From Nostoc sp. UHCC 0702 (lineage in GTDB: Bacteria > Cyanobacteriota > Cyanobacteriia > Cyanobacteriales > Nostocaceae), in assembly GCA_017164015.1 (NCBI GenBank), contig CP071065.1, forward strand, positions 6,973,501-7,037,500: a stretch of 64,000 bases of DNA. The letters are read 5' to 3'. The translations under genes and the position numbers were made by a program. This document shows, piece by piece, positions 39,613-49,689 of this stretch (its first letter is position 1; each line of letters begins with the position of its first letter). The notes under the pieces were generated by a model. It did no database searches. It was not told where the DNA came from and worked only from the letters and a program-made list of their open reading frames with translations.

Positions 39613-40644
39613 AGGTAATTTTTGATATAGCAGGTTTAAATGTTAAGTATTTTTAACAATGTCATGAAATTTATCTAAGTGTTGCTTTTAGCAACAATCG
39701 ATTGACACTAACCACAGTTTAATCGCTTGTTAAGCTAGCGTCATCCTGCGCCAGTACTTGTCTTTCCCAATCCTCAGTTTGCAATGGCAGTTGGGGATGA
39801 TAGACAAATCTAGTCCGTGTTATTGCCTTGTTCTATACCTAAAATCATTTGAAAATCAAGGGATAATACTAATTTGGGTAGATGTCAGCAACAAATAATT
39901 CTTCCCAGATTCTCCTGCTGACTTGTAGCCACCTGAAAGTGAAATAACCCAACCCAATCGATACACCCAGACCAACAGATGCCAAATAGCAGCAGAAATA
40001 TCAACTTATATGAAGTTATTTCTCACTATCATCAAGCTTATTGCTTGATGTAAATTTGTAGGTAAAATTCTTGTCTATTATATAGATGCACCACCGAGAG
40101 TCAAGCTGCGATCGCTGCAAAAGCGCACATATCACCAGCCCACATAGCCATTACCTACTTGACTAGCTATGCTTGTGGGGTTACTGTTATACATAGTTCC
40201 CAAAAATCGTGCTGAATTAACAATTTGCTGTTCTAAGTCGAAAAATTGCTATAGTCCAAAAGGTGAAAAACTTCAAGTGATTTGATATTGGTCGTCACCC
40301 ATAACCCATTGCCTGCTTTAACTGACGGATTATCTCAGTAAGGATGTTCCCCTGTGTAAAGCTAGAAGCCCACACTTACTGCGGAGCGCAGAAGTGTGGG
40401 TAGTTCACTAATTCAAGGGCAAGTAAGATGCCTAAACTAGCACGATTATAAAGTTGTGTAACAAATTTGAAACTGCTGCATAAAATCTAGAAAACAGCTG
40501 TAGTTATAAATAGAGAAACAAAATTTTGTACTCTTAAGTCTTCAATTTTCTAACATGCTGTTTGGTTTAGTAGTTTGACAGCAATTAATTTCCCAAATCT
40601 TTAACTCAATTTTTGTATTCTGCAAGAGGTAAATTAATATTATT
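39613..40644. other. 1-kb intergenic region, no supported gene
   Basis: 39719-39830 on the minus strand encodes RFVYHPQLPLQTEDWERQ and a further 18 residues to a TAA, but is blocked upstream by a stop; it could be the tail of a lost gene. 40369-40400 is a palindrome. The rest (39850-40360, 40410-40640) is A+T rich with one HIP1 site and nothing recognisable. Confidence 0.45.
40369..40400. repeat. Palindrome resembling an IS200/IS605 end
   Basis: CCCACACTT (40369-40377) and AAGTGTGGG (40392-40400) flank an inner stem CTGCG-GAG-CGCAG. Such imperfect hairpins followed by TAGTTCACTAATTCAAG are typical ends of IS605-type elements; no transposase is attached. Confidence 0.5.
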
Positions 40645-40698
40645 ATGATGCTGTTTTGGGTATTGAGACTAGTAACTGACTTGGAGAAGATTGCAGCA

Positions 40699-40956
40699 AT
40701 GATCGTATCTTCTCAAGAGTATGCTTTTGAAAAAGCCTACTTTATGTCGGATGACCCACCACCTTTAGGTGCTGATCCGCCTAATAAGCATGGTATGCTA
40801 GGTGACCTATCAGGGCAAATACATCCAAAGTATAAAAATCCTTTAACAACGAGGGCTAGGGTTTTTCCTAATTTAGGCATCCTTAACCAGCAATGGATTC
40901 AAAAATTACATGTATTTGCCCTAGCTAAGGTACGAAAGTTGAAAAAACGCTCATAA
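40699..40956 (+). CDS. Small hypothetical protein, 85 aa
   Basis: Basic, Pro-rich small protein: FMSDDPPPLGADPPNKHGML near the start and a basic tail QKLHVFALAKVRKLKKRS. ATG 40699 is preferred (GGAG about 12 bp upstream); the frame extends to ATG 40645. I do not recognise it. It precedes the adhesin gene by 165 bp in the same direction and may share its promoter. Confidence 0.45.
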   Translation: MIVSSQEYAFEKAYFMSDDPPPLGADPPNKHGMLGDLSGQIHPKYKNPLTTRARVFPNLGILNQQWIQKLHVFALAKVRKLKKRS

Positions 40957-41120
40957 TTTACTTTGTTCTGCAAATAAAACCTACCTAGGCAGACTTTTGG
41001 TTGAACGTCTGCCTTCAGTTAGCTCCTTCAGATGATGCATTTATATCTGGAAATTCACCATTGATCGAACTGCCATATGGCTTTAGTGATTCTTTTTTGA
41101 ATTCAAAGGTATATTTTTTG

Positions 41121-43499
41121 ATGAGTCAAAGCCGTAAATTTTGCTTTTGGCAACAGGGGTTAGCAAGTTATTTAGTAATGACTGTGGTATTAGCTTTTGG
41201 AAATAACTTATTTCCTATCATTTCTCCTTTTACAAATTCTGCTTTTGCTCAGAGTGCCATCACTCCTGATAACACTCTAGGATCTGAAAGCTCTCAGGTT
41301 ATAAATAACTACCTTGATAATTCCACTGAGGCACTGACGGGTGGGGCAACTCGTGGCAACAATCTGTTCCACAGTTTTCAGGAATTCAACGTTAGTCAAG
41401 GACGATCAGCCCTTTTTTTGATTCCCACTAGTAATATTCAAAATATTCTAGTCAGAGTAACTGGTAGTAACCGCTCTGAGATTTTGGGCAGGCTTCGGAC
41501 TCCTGCTGATTCTAGTGCTAATTTATTTTTGATTAATCCCAACGGAATCTTCTTTGGGCCGAATGCTAGATTAAGTGTGAATGGTTCTTTTGTGGCTAGT
41601 ACAGCAAGCGGCATCAAGTTTGACAATGACATCGTTTTTAGTGCAACTGCTCCCCAAACAGTACCCCTACTCACAGTAAATGTTCCACTTGGGTTGCAAC
41701 TTAGTGAGACTCCTGGAGAGATTAGTGTACAGGGGGGGTTTTTAAGAGTACAAGCAGGTAAAACCTTGGCGTTGGTGGGCGGTAACGTGAACTTGGATAG
41801 GGGATATTTGCAAGCAGAACATGGTCAGATCGCTTTGGGAGGGATACTAGGAGTAGGAACAATCGGATTAAACCTTGAAAGTAACAACCAGGTCTTAAGC
41901 TTTCCTAATGACGTAGCACTGGCAGATGTATCACTCAGCAATCAAGCTAGAGTCAACGCCAATGGCTCTGGTGGCGGTTATATCCAGATCCAAGGTAAGC
42001 ACATCACGTTAAATGATGGTTCGATAGTTGCAGCAGACACTACAGGAAGTGAAAACGGTCGGGGAATCTCTATCCAGACAGAGCAGTTAACTATTGAAGA
42101 TGGATCGCAGGTGAGAGCTTCTACTCGTCAAGGTGCGACGGGTTCCGGGGGAGATTTAGTGGTGAAGGCAACTGGCTCTGTACGAGTGAGTGGAACTGAT
42201 GAAGACGATAATCCCAGTGCTTTGTTTACTGAGACTTATGGTCAAGGTGCAGCGGGCAACTTGTCCATCGAAACAAAACAGTTAATTGTTGAAAATGGGG
42301 GAAATATAGCAGCATCCGCTAGGGAGAATAGCCAAGGTTTTGGGGGAAATTTAGAAGTAACCGCTGATGTAATTAGATTGACTGGCTCAGGGGTTGCTGG
42401 ATTTCCTAGCGGCTTATTTGCTCAAACTTATGGTAGTAACGATGCCGGTTCATTGACGATTAACACAAGGCAGTTGATTATCCAGGATGGAGCGCAGATA
42501 GTAGCGGGAACTCAACCAAGTAGTCAAGGTAATGGCGGGAAACTGACTGTAAACGCTTCCGAGTTTGTCGAATTGAGCGGAATAGCACCAAATGGTCAGG
42601 ACAGCAGTGGCTTGTTTGCGCGGAGTCAAGGTAGCGGTGATGCTGGTTCGGTGTACATCAACACAGGAAAGTTAATTGTGCGGGATCAGGCTCAAGTAAC
42701 TGTAAGTGCTTTGGGAGGAGGAAATGCAGGCAATTTGGAAATTACAGCTCGTGAAATCCTTCTAGATACTAAAGGACAACTGTTCGCTACAACCACATCA
42801 GGTGATGGTGGCAATATTAATTTGCAATTAGAGAACTTGTTGCTGTTACGCAATAATAGTCAAATTTTCACTAGTGCTAGTGGTGGTGGAAATGCCGGCA
42901 ATATTACCATCACCATTCCTGATGGCTCGATAGTTGCTGTCCCAGAGGAAGATAGCGACATCAGTGCGGATGCTGAGGCTGGCAATGGTGGCAAAGTCAA
43001 CATTGATGCTTTTCGTGTATTCGGCATACAACCTCGTGAAAAACGGACTGAGTTAAGTGATATCACCGCTAGTTCTGAATCTGGGCCACAAGGCAACATC
43101 AAAATCACAACCTCCGATCTCGAACCTAGGGCAGAATTAATCAATTTATTACCAAACCAACCTGTTGAGCCTAAAGTATCCCAAGTCTGTCAAGCGGGTA
43201 TAGCACAAAAGAAAAATAGTTTTACCATCACTGGCCGTGGTGGCTTACCAGCCAATCCCACCGAAACCCTCAACACTGATGCTGTTCTAACAGATTGGAT
43301 TACTCTCGACAAAGTTGGAGAAACTTCCTCTGGTGTAATTAGGGAAAGAAATTCTACTCATCTTAGCCAGACAAGCATTGTAGAAGCTACAGGGTGGGTG
43401 ATCAATGCTAAAGGAGAAGTTGTACTCACTGCTAATGCACCTACTGGCACAATACATAATTCCTGGCAAAAGTCAACTGATTGTAGTTTGCCTCAATAG
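41121..43499 (+). CDS. Two-partner-secretion adhesin (filamentous haemagglutinin N-terminal domain)
   Basis: 792 residues from ATG 41121 (the frame is open to 41001 without a plausible start). A long signal segment (LVMTVVLAFGNNLFPIISPF to AFAQS) precedes the TPS domain: AITPDNTLGSESSQVI, FHSFQEFNVSQGRSALFLIP and ANLFLINPNGIFFGPNARL. Then follow beta-helix repeats with GNLSIETKQLIVENGGNI-type units up to about residue 690. It should be exported through an outer-membrane TpsB pore, not present in this window. The tail has one CQAG cysteine and no anchor, so it may be released or retained by folding. Role: surface adhesion or binding. Confidence 0.88.
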   Translation: MSQSRKFCFWQQGLASYLVMTVVLAFGNNLFPIISPFTNSAFAQSAITPDNTLGSESSQVINNYLDNSTEALTGGATRGNNLFHSFQEFNVSQGRSALFLIPTSNIQNILVRVTGSNRSEILGRLRTPADSSANLFLINPNGIFFGPNARLSVNGSFVASTASGIKFDNDIVFSATAPQTVPLLTVNVPLGLQLSETPGEISVQGGFLRVQAGKTLALVGGNVNLDRGYLQAEHGQIALGGILGVGTIGLNLESNNQVLSFPNDVALADVSLSNQARVNANGSGGGYIQIQGKHITLNDGSIVAADTTGSENGRGISIQTEQLTIEDGSQVRASTRQGATGSGGDLVVKATGSVRVSGTDEDDNPSALFTETYGQGAAGNLSIETKQLIVENGGNIAASARENSQGFGGNLEVTADVIRLTGSGVAGFPSGLFAQTYGSNDAGSLTINTRQLIIQDGAQIVAGTQPSSQGNGGKLTVNASEFVELSGIAPNGQDSSGLFARSQGSGDAGSVYINTGKLIVRDQAQVTVSALGGGNAGNLEITAREILLDTKGQLFATTTSGDGGNINLQLENLLLLRNNSQIFTSASGGGNAGNITITIPDGSIVAVPEEDSDISADAEAGNGGKVNIDAFRVFGIQPREKRTELSDITASSESGPQGNIKITTSDLEPRAELINLLPNQPVEPKVSQVCQAGIAQKKNSFTITGRGGLPANPTETLNTDAVLTDWITLDKVGETSSGVIRERNSTHLSQTSIVEATGWVINAKGEVVLTANAPTGTIHNSWQKSTDCSLPQ

Positions 43500-43752
43500 G
43501 GGAGCAGGGGAGCAGGGGAGCAGGGGAGCAGGGGAGCAGGGGAAAGGCTTTTAAGGTTTATGCACAAATAGTAGGAATAATAAGTAATAAGCGTTGACAT
43601 GAGATTAGTTGTCAATCGTCAGTTGTGATTCTCTTTATCTCCCCATCTCCTCATCCCCCGATCTGCCTTTCACGGCGCTTACACTTCACTAAAAGCGCTA
43701 CAAATATGGTATGAATTAAAAGCACAAAAGCTATCAGCTGTCTCACTATTTT
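43500..43752. repeat. AGCAGGGG tandem repeat and leader of the TspO-like gene
   Basis: 43499-43542 is five or more perfect GGGGAGCA octamers starting inside the adhesin stop. Then TTGTCAATCGTCAGTTGT and CCCCATCTCC repeats up to 43660. No gene. Confidence 0.85.
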
Positions 43753-44535
43753 ATGCCGCAGTATACATCTGGCAAAAACTGGGATTTTCTGCGCCAGTTT
43801 GTTACCTTGTTTGCAATTATCGGCGCTTTCGTTGTCAATGTGCTGTCAAATATTTCTCCGCTCAATGGACTCACCATAGGAGAAATTTCCAACACTTTGT
43901 TCAATAATGTTCTGATTATCCCTGCTAACTATGCCTTTGTGATTTGGGGACTGATTTACCTGGGATTATTTGCCTTTGGAATCTACCAGTTTCTGCCTAA
44001 CCAGAAACATGATTTAGATTTACGCAAAACAGGTTATCTGTTGGTAATTGCCTGTGTTGCTCAAAGTGTCTGGGTGTATCTCTTCCTCTCCAGACTTTTT
44101 GTCTTTTCTGTAATTGCAATGCTCTTAATTTTACTGCCTCTGATTGCTATTTATCTGCAATTAGGGATTGCACAAAGGCAGGTTCCTCGTTTCAAGAAGT
44201 GGTGTGTTCACTTTCCCATAAGTATCTATCTGGGCTGGATTAGCGTTGCAACTATTGTCAATGTAGCGTGTGCCTTATATTTTCAGAAGTGGAATGGATG
44301 GGGAATCTCTGCTGAGATTTGGACTGTCATTATGTTTTTGGCGGCTTTTTCAATTGCAGCAATGATTAGCATTCAACGTCAAGATATAGCTTACACAGGA
44401 GTAATAGTTTGGGCACTGGTTGCGATCGCAATTAAGCACTGGAACAATTCTTTACTTAGGAATGTAGCATTAATTTTGGCAATTGTGCTTGTTGCGATCG
44501 CCACAGCTATAAAATTACGTAATCGAGATGATTGA
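43753..44535 (+). CDS. Tryptophan-rich sensory (TspO/MBR-related) membrane protein
   Basis: 260 residues with seven or eight hydrophobic segments. NNVLIIPANYAFVIWGLIYL is the diagnostic first loop of this family (P-x-x-x-x-F-x-I-W), and WGISAEIWTVIMFLAAFSIA also fits. The protein is longer than classic TspO (about 160 residues), as in the extended cyanobacterial group. TspO proteins bind porphyrins or sterol-like ligands; whether this variant does is not known. It ends 4 bp from the convergent GH31 stop. Confidence 0.8.
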   Translation: MPQYTSGKNWDFLRQFVTLFAIIGAFVVNVLSNISPLNGLTIGEISNTLFNNVLIIPANYAFVIWGLIYLGLFAFGIYQFLPNQKHDLDLRKTGYLLVIACVAQSVWVYLFLSRLFVFSVIAMLLILLPLIAIYLQLGIAQRQVPRFKKWCVHFPISIYLGWISVATIVNVACALYFQKWNGWGISAEIWTVIMFLAAFSIAAMISIQRQDIAYTGVIVWALVAIAIKHWNNSLLRNVALILAIVLVAIATAIKLRNRDD

Positions 44536-44538
44536 TGA

Positions 44539-46887
44539 CTATTGACTATTGTTAAATGTCAACTGTTGTGCAGTACCATCATCGATAAAGCTCTTTTCAT
44601 CAACACCAACTACTTCTACAAGTATTTCACGGGTTGCGGGTACAAAGCTACCCTCTCTTGCTAAAATCTCAACAATGATTTGTTGCCCTTGTGTACTAAC
44701 TTGGTAAGTTGTTGTACAAAAGGCTCCTGTTTGATACTCGAAAGTATGACCGTCATCTTCATAAAGTGTAAACTCGCCTTTACCCATCCAGATCCGTAAC
44801 CTCATTTGGTCTAAAGGACGTTCATCTGTATATTGCATTATCGGTGCCATCGGAATAATCGCGCCAGCACGGACATATAATGGCATTCGCTCTAGGGTTG
44901 CATGTGCGAGGATATGAGTTGGGCCTGTAAAGGTTTCGCCACTCCACCAATCGTACCAGCAACCTTCAGGCAAGTAGACAGCACGGTGTTCAACGCCTGG
45001 ACGGTAAATTGGTGCTGCTAATAATGACGAACCAAGCATTACTTGGTCAGCCAGGGTAAAGGTCTTGGGGTCATTGGGAAAATCATACAGTAAAGGGCGC
45101 AGAATTGGGGCACCGGTGGTTGCAGCTTGCCAAAAGAGAGTGTAAATGTAGGGTAGCAGTCGGTAACGCAGTTCAATGTACTCACGGCAAATTTTTTCGA
45201 TGCGATCGCCAAATACCCAAGGTTCATGCTGTGCTGTAGTTAATGCTGAGTGTCCCCGCATTAAAGGATAAAGCATTCCTACCTGCATCCAACGAGCAAA
45301 TAGTTCCGCCGTGGCGTTACCCGCAAACCCCCCAATATCAGCACCCACAAAACCAACCCCCGATAGACCCAGATTACACAGCATCGGTATGGACATTTCT
45401 AAGTATTCCCACAGAGATTGATTGTCTCCTGTCCATACTGCTGACCAGCGCTGAATACCAGCGTATCCAGAGCGTGTCAAGATAAACGAGCGTTCTGTAG
45501 GACGTGATTTTTTGGCTGCCTGATAAGATGCCTGTGCCATCATTAACCCATACAGATTATGGGTTTCAGTGTGAGTAGTTCTCTCATCAGTCGGGCCTTG
45601 TAGAGCATTCAGGGGAAAGGAAATTTTGTTACCAGGGTCGCCAAATGGACGGTCATTAAGTGCGGGTTCATTCATGTCATTCCAGATACCAGCAACACCG
45701 ATATCTGTGAGGCTATTTTGCCAACTTCCCCACCAATCCCTAACTTCAGGACGCAGGAAATCAGCAAAGACAGCTTTGTCAGGCCAGACATAGCCGTGGA
45801 ATAGTTGACCGTTGGTATTACGGATAAAATAGTCGTTTTGTAAACCTTCGTCAAAGACTTTGTAATCTCCTTCTGGTTCATACTTCACCCCTGGATCAAC
45901 AATTGTCACTACTTTGAAGCCATCTTGCTTAAGTTCTTTGATTAATTCTTCAGGATGAGCAAATCGCTTGGGACTCCAGGTAAAAACCCGGTAGCCGTTC
46001 ATATAGTCAATATCGAGATGGATCACATCACAAGGAATGTGGCGTTGACGAAATTCATGGGCTAGTTTGCGTACTACGTCTTGTGACTCGTAACTCCAGC
46101 GACACTGGTGATAACCTAGCGCCCATCGGGGTGGTAAGGGCATTCTTCCGGTTAGCTGGGTATAAGTCTGAAGAATTTTTGCGGGTTCAGGGCCATAAAT
46201 GATGTAGTAATCTAGTTCACTTCCTTGAGTTTCCATCCGCCAAACTCCAGGTTGTTCTGCACCTAGATCAAATCGGCTCCAAAAAGTCGTATTGAAGAAA
46301 AACCCGTACCCTAATCCCGGACGCAACGCCATCAAAAAGGGAATCGCCTGGTACATGCTGTCTGTCATGATTCCGTAATCAAGGGCATCAGATGTCCAGT
46401 TGGTTCTCACTTTTGAGCGCTGGTCGAGTAAACCAGTGGGTTCTCCGAAACCATAGAAGTGTTCATCTGCTTCTATTTGTTTCCACCCAGCAACAGCACC
46501 AGTCCGCCACCCCATCCCTAGGTCTGCATCCTGAGCAAAAGGTTGTCCTGCTGAGTCGAAGCACTGGATACGGCAAGGATTGCGGGACACTACAATGCAC
46601 AATTCCTCGGTTGTAATTTCTATAGCCTCTGGTTTTTCTCGCACCTCAAACGGCACTATAGACCATTGTTCATCCGCCTGTGCCACTGCCCACGATCGCC
46701 TGGGTAGAAATTCACCGCTTGGCGTCATGCGTACCCGAATTAAATTAGATGCTAGTACACTCACACGCACACAAGCATCGCCACATTTGAAGAGGATATG
46801 ACGCTCATCCTGTTGTATTGTTTGTACTGCGCCTAGGATTGACCAAGGTGCGTCGTTTGTGTGCAGTTGACCGAAGTATTGCGGCAT
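44539..46887 (-). CDS. Glycoside hydrolase family 31 alpha-glucosidase
   Basis: 782 residues. N-terminal beta domain (1-240), a (beta/alpha)8 barrel (about 250-600) and distal sheets. The nucleophile Asp is in GVAGIWNDMNEPALNDRPFG (about residue 402), the acid/base Asp in AVWTGDNQSLWEYLEMSIPM (about 485). PRWALGYHQCRWSYESQDVV and HLDIDYMNGYRVFTW are also characteristic. It cleaves terminal alpha-glucosyl (or xylosyl) units. There is no signal peptide, so the enzyme is cytosolic, probably acting on maltodextrin or glycogen fragments. Single gene, convergent with the TspO-like gene. Confidence 0.93.
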   Translation of the reverse strand: MPQYFGQLHTNDAPWSILGAVQTIQQDERHILFKCGDACVRVSVLASNLIRVRMTPSGEFLPRRSWAVAQADEQWSIVPFEVREKPEAIEITTEELCIVVSRNPCRIQCFDSAGQPFAQDADLGMGWRTGAVAGWKQIEADEHFYGFGEPTGLLDQRSKVRTNWTSDALDYGIMTDSMYQAIPFLMALRPGLGYGFFFNTTFWSRFDLGAEQPGVWRMETQGSELDYYIIYGPEPAKILQTYTQLTGRMPLPPRWALGYHQCRWSYESQDVVRKLAHEFRQRHIPCDVIHLDIDYMNGYRVFTWSPKRFAHPEELIKELKQDGFKVVTIVDPGVKYEPEGDYKVFDEGLQNDYFIRNTNGQLFHGYVWPDKAVFADFLRPEVRDWWGSWQNSLTDIGVAGIWNDMNEPALNDRPFGDPGNKISFPLNALQGPTDERTTHTETHNLYGLMMAQASYQAAKKSRPTERSFILTRSGYAGIQRWSAVWTGDNQSLWEYLEMSIPMLCNLGLSGVGFVGADIGGFAGNATAELFARWMQVGMLYPLMRGHSALTTAQHEPWVFGDRIEKICREYIELRYRLLPYIYTLFWQAATTGAPILRPLLYDFPNDPKTFTLADQVMLGSSLLAAPIYRPGVEHRAVYLPEGCWYDWWSGETFTGPTHILAHATLERMPLYVRAGAIIPMAPIMQYTDERPLDQMRLRIWMGKGEFTLYEDDGHTFEYQTGAFCTTTYQVSTQGQQIIVEILAREGSFVPATREILVEVVGVDEKSFIDDGTAQQLTFNNSQ

Positions 46888-47400
46888 AATCCCTGATTAA
46901 ATGACAATTATTTCCCCCAATTGAGATTCACACAAACCACTGACAGAACGCCTGTATCTTTAGGTATAAGGTTTACTGATGGGGGCGGGGGAGCTGGGGA
47001 GCGGGGGAGCGGGGGAGCGGGGGAGCGGGGGAGCGGGGGAGCAGGGGAGATAAGAAGAATAACTCCTAATTCCAGTTCCATATCAGCAACATGATAAATG
47101 CGATTTGTTGAGCGTTTATTTGTCGCTGCTAGTGCGATCGCATATGCTATGTTTTCGACATAGCCATAATAACCACGCTACCTATAAATAATTTATTCTA
47201 GTTTTGGATTATACAACGCCGAATTCTCCTAGTACTCTGTCACACCAACTTTGCATCGTGGTGAGCAGAGGGGCAAAGGGAAAAATACTTGTGTAAACTT
47301 CTCCTCTGCTCCCCTGCTCCCCTGCCCCCCTGCCCCCCTGCCCCCCTGCCCCCCTCCTCAAGACCCTGCCTCCACCTAGCAATTTTGGGTTAGTCAAGTA
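46888..47400. other. 513-bp intergenic region with two G/C-rich repeats
   Basis: 46985-47048 is a run of GGGGGAGC octamers. 47285-47355 is the complementary type (CCCCTGCT then CCCCCTGC). The region 47090-47200 is ordinary with one HIP1 site. An apparent minus-strand frame at 47209-47397 is only translated repeat. No gene. Confidence 0.6.
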
Positions 47401-47727
47401 CTACGGGCTGGTTTGTAGCTTTCTTTGAGGAACTTCAGCATTCAACCAACCTAAAAATCCCTGATTGATAGCTGTGGGCGAAATCTCGGCAATAAAGTTA
47501 GTGTAGTTGATGTGCTGACGGATTAGTTCTTCAATCTCAGCCCCATAGCCATCTTGAGTTTTCACAATCAGCACCACTTCTGGTTCCTCAGTAATTTTCC
47601 CTTCCCAACTGTAGGCACAGGTAATGGGAAACCAGTTGACACAAACAGCTAGCTTTTGCTCAAGCAATGCTCGACCAATCTGACGGGCTTCGTCTGTATT
47701 ATTTAAGGTAATATAGTAAAGTTTCAT
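47401..47727 (-). CDS. cutA: CutA1 family protein
   Basis: 108 residues from ATG 47727. The longer frame to 47859 runs through the tRNA gene and is not real. CutA signature: YYITLNNTDEARQIGRALLE, KLAVCVNWFPITCAYSWEGK and EEPEVVLIVKTQDGYGAEIE, with the normal length. The family forms very stable trimers; it was linked to divalent-metal tolerance, though its true role is open. It lies directly after the tRNA in the same direction. Confidence 0.93.
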   Translation of the reverse strand: MKLYYITLNNTDEARQIGRALLEQKLAVCVNWFPITCAYSWEGKITEEPEVVLIVKTQDGYGAEIEELIRQHINYTNFIAEISPTAINQGFLGWLNAEVPQRKLQTSP

Positions 47728-47792
47728 CAAAAATCGCCCATTGCCGAAATGTTTGTCTGCGTTGACAAATTTTTGTCTGCATTTACTGGTAA

Positions 47793-47865
47793 CGAGCGCG
47801 GAGGGATTTGAACCCCCGACCCACAGAACCGGAATCTGTTGCTCTATCCACTGAGCCACGCGCCC
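47793..47865 (-). tRNA. tRNA-Arg(CCG)
   Basis: Cloverleaf on the minus strand: acceptor GGGCGCG paired with CGCGCTC (one G-U), D arm GCTC...GAGC, anticodon stem ACAGA/TCTGT with loop TTCCGGT giving anticodon CCG, T arm GGGGG TTCAAAT CCCTC. Discriminator G; CCA is not encoded. Length 73. The CCG anticodon reads the CGG codon for arginine. Confidence 0.96.
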
Positions 47866-48421
47866 TCAATCTCTAACATAGTAGCACACTTTAACGGGAA
47901 TGGGGAACTCGTGGCCCCCACGACCCTCCGGGTGAGGCTCGTTGCGACGCTCCTTCTCCCAAGGAAAGACGCTGCGTTTCCGTCGCTACCGCTTCGCGCT
48001 TCGGTAGTCCCCCAGACGCTCGTACCTCGCTAACGACGGACGGGAAACGCTCCTGAAGGGGCTACCTCACCGTTCGTGAGTGGGGATTAGGGCAGGGCGA
48101 TCGCATCTAAATTATACTTCCTAACCACTGAGATCAAGAATCAACGAAAAAATCAGTATTTATCGTTTGATTTATTTTCCAAACCTCAAAGCGGTCGCCT
48201 AAAGCTTTGTCAATAAGCATGGCTTAATGCGATTATTTTTAAGCCTATTGAGAATAGTCTAGCCTTATTGACATGATGCGTTTGCCTTGTCAGACCTATA
48301 GACTGAGCTAAGGCTTCTAAACTTAACCCTTGTGGAAAAGTACAAGTACCTATAGTATTGTCAACTATAGGATTCTTTTAGAGAGTCTATGTCATTCTAG
48401 ATTTCAGTTATAGTTTAACTT
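47866..48421. other. Palindrome-rich then A+T-rich intergenic region
   Basis: 47910-48080 is G+C rich and made of nested short palindromes (TCGCTACCGCTTCGCGCTTC, GTGGCCCCCACG, GGTGAGGCTCG), a dispersed type also seen at 61590-61790. 48120-48420 is A+T rich with no gene; it should hold the promoter of the glycosyltransferase gene. Confidence 0.55.
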
Positions 48422-49465
48422 ATGAAGAATAAAAAACGACTGAATATAGTTTATAAAACTTCAATTAATAGAATTACAGGATTAGAACGAGATGGTTTAA
48501 TTCTCCAAAACCTTCTTCAAGATACTTATCACATTAATCTTTACAAAGTGACTGAGCGTAGAATGCTTAGAAAATTTGGATTACCTCAGTATTTACCTTC
48601 AAAAATTAAAACTTATCTCAAAACACGTTTGAAAAAGTTTGATGCTAACATTTTTCTAGAAAAGATTCGTCCTGAACTATTCCATATAGCAGATAGAAAT
48701 ATTTTCATTCCAAATCATGAAATATTTGCCAAGCAAACTGTCCCTCTTTTACAAGAAATAGATGTAGTTTTGTGTAAAACTAAATGTGCTTATAAGATTT
48801 TTTCCGATTTGCATCACTGCGTCAAATTTATAGGATTTACATCTATAGATAGATCCTTACCTACATTTCAATCAGATTATAATCAGTACTTCCATTTAGC
48901 CGGTAAGAGTTTTGAGAGGCGTGGAACATATCAAATTTTAGAACTTTGGAAAGAGAATCCTCACTTCCCACCTCTTACTGTAGTAGCTCATCATATAGAT
49001 AGTACACGATATAATGGGTATCGTAATATACGCATCTACGATGATTATGTTGATGATGAAATAATCAGACAATTACAAAATAAAATTGGAGTTCATATCT
49101 GCTTGTCTGAAGCTGAAGGGTTTGGACACTTTATTGTAGAAGCGATGAGTTCTCATGCTTGCGTTATTACAACAGATGCACCACCGATGAATGAGCTTGT
49201 CAACCCAGAGCGGGGTTATTTGGTAAGTGTTGATAGAGAAGAAGCGGTTGAAAAATATTTTAATAATCGCTATTTTTTCTGTATTAAAGATTTCCAAAAA
49301 ACTATCGATAAATTAACATCTAATTCCCTTCAAGAGAAACAAACTAAAGGGCAATTATCTAGAAAATTTTATGAGGAGAACAATTTGACGTTTCAAGTAA
49401 AATTACTCCAATCCTTAGAAAGCATATTGAGTAGTTCAACCAAGGCAACTTGTCAGCTGAGTTGA
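48422..49465 (+). CDS. Glycosyltransferase, GT-B fold (GT4-like)
   Basis: 347 residues. The C-terminal Rossmann half has the GT4-type donor site: VHICLSEAEGFGHFIVEAMS, with the E-x-G-F-G...E pattern, then VITTDAPPMNELVNPERGYL. The N-terminal half is less conserved, with ITGLERDGLILQNLL near the start. Probably cytosolic, adding sugar to a polysaccharide or lipid; the donor cannot be told. The gene is more A+T rich than its neighbours and uses AT-ending codons, which suggests transfer. It stands alone, not in a polysaccharide cluster. Confidence 0.82.
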   Translation: MKNKKRLNIVYKTSINRITGLERDGLILQNLLQDTYHINLYKVTERRMLRKFGLPQYLPSKIKTYLKTRLKKFDANIFLEKIRPELFHIADRNIFIPNHEIFAKQTVPLLQEIDVVLCKTKCAYKIFSDLHHCVKFIGFTSIDRSLPTFQSDYNQYFHLAGKSFERRGTYQILELWKENPHFPPLTVVAHHIDSTRYNGYRNIRIYDDYVDDEIIRQLQNKIGVHICLSEAEGFGHFIVEAMSSHACVITTDAPPMNELVNPERGYLVSVDREEAVEKYFNNRYFFCIKDFQKTIDKLTSNSLQEKQTKGQLSRKFYEENNLTFQVKLLQSLESILSSSTKATCQLS

Positions 49466-49689
49466 GGTGTAAATTTACTTATTGGCAAGTTTGTTGATTT
49501 ATTTTGCTTATAAATTCGAGTATTTTTTACAGTTATCTATATCATTTTGCACTCTTCTTTAGTTTTTATTAGTAAATAAGATGCGTTTTTCCTGGGGATT
49601 AGGGGCATGGGGAATTGACAATTGGTTATTCACCCTCATCCCCCTCATCTTTCCTGCTCCCCTGCTTCACCTCACCTCTGTTTGCTAGT

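Noticed and set aside
47728..47859. N-terminal extension of cutA (MAQWIEQQIPVL...)
   Set aside because: It is read through the tRNA-Arg gene; the CutA family starts at MKLYYITLNN.
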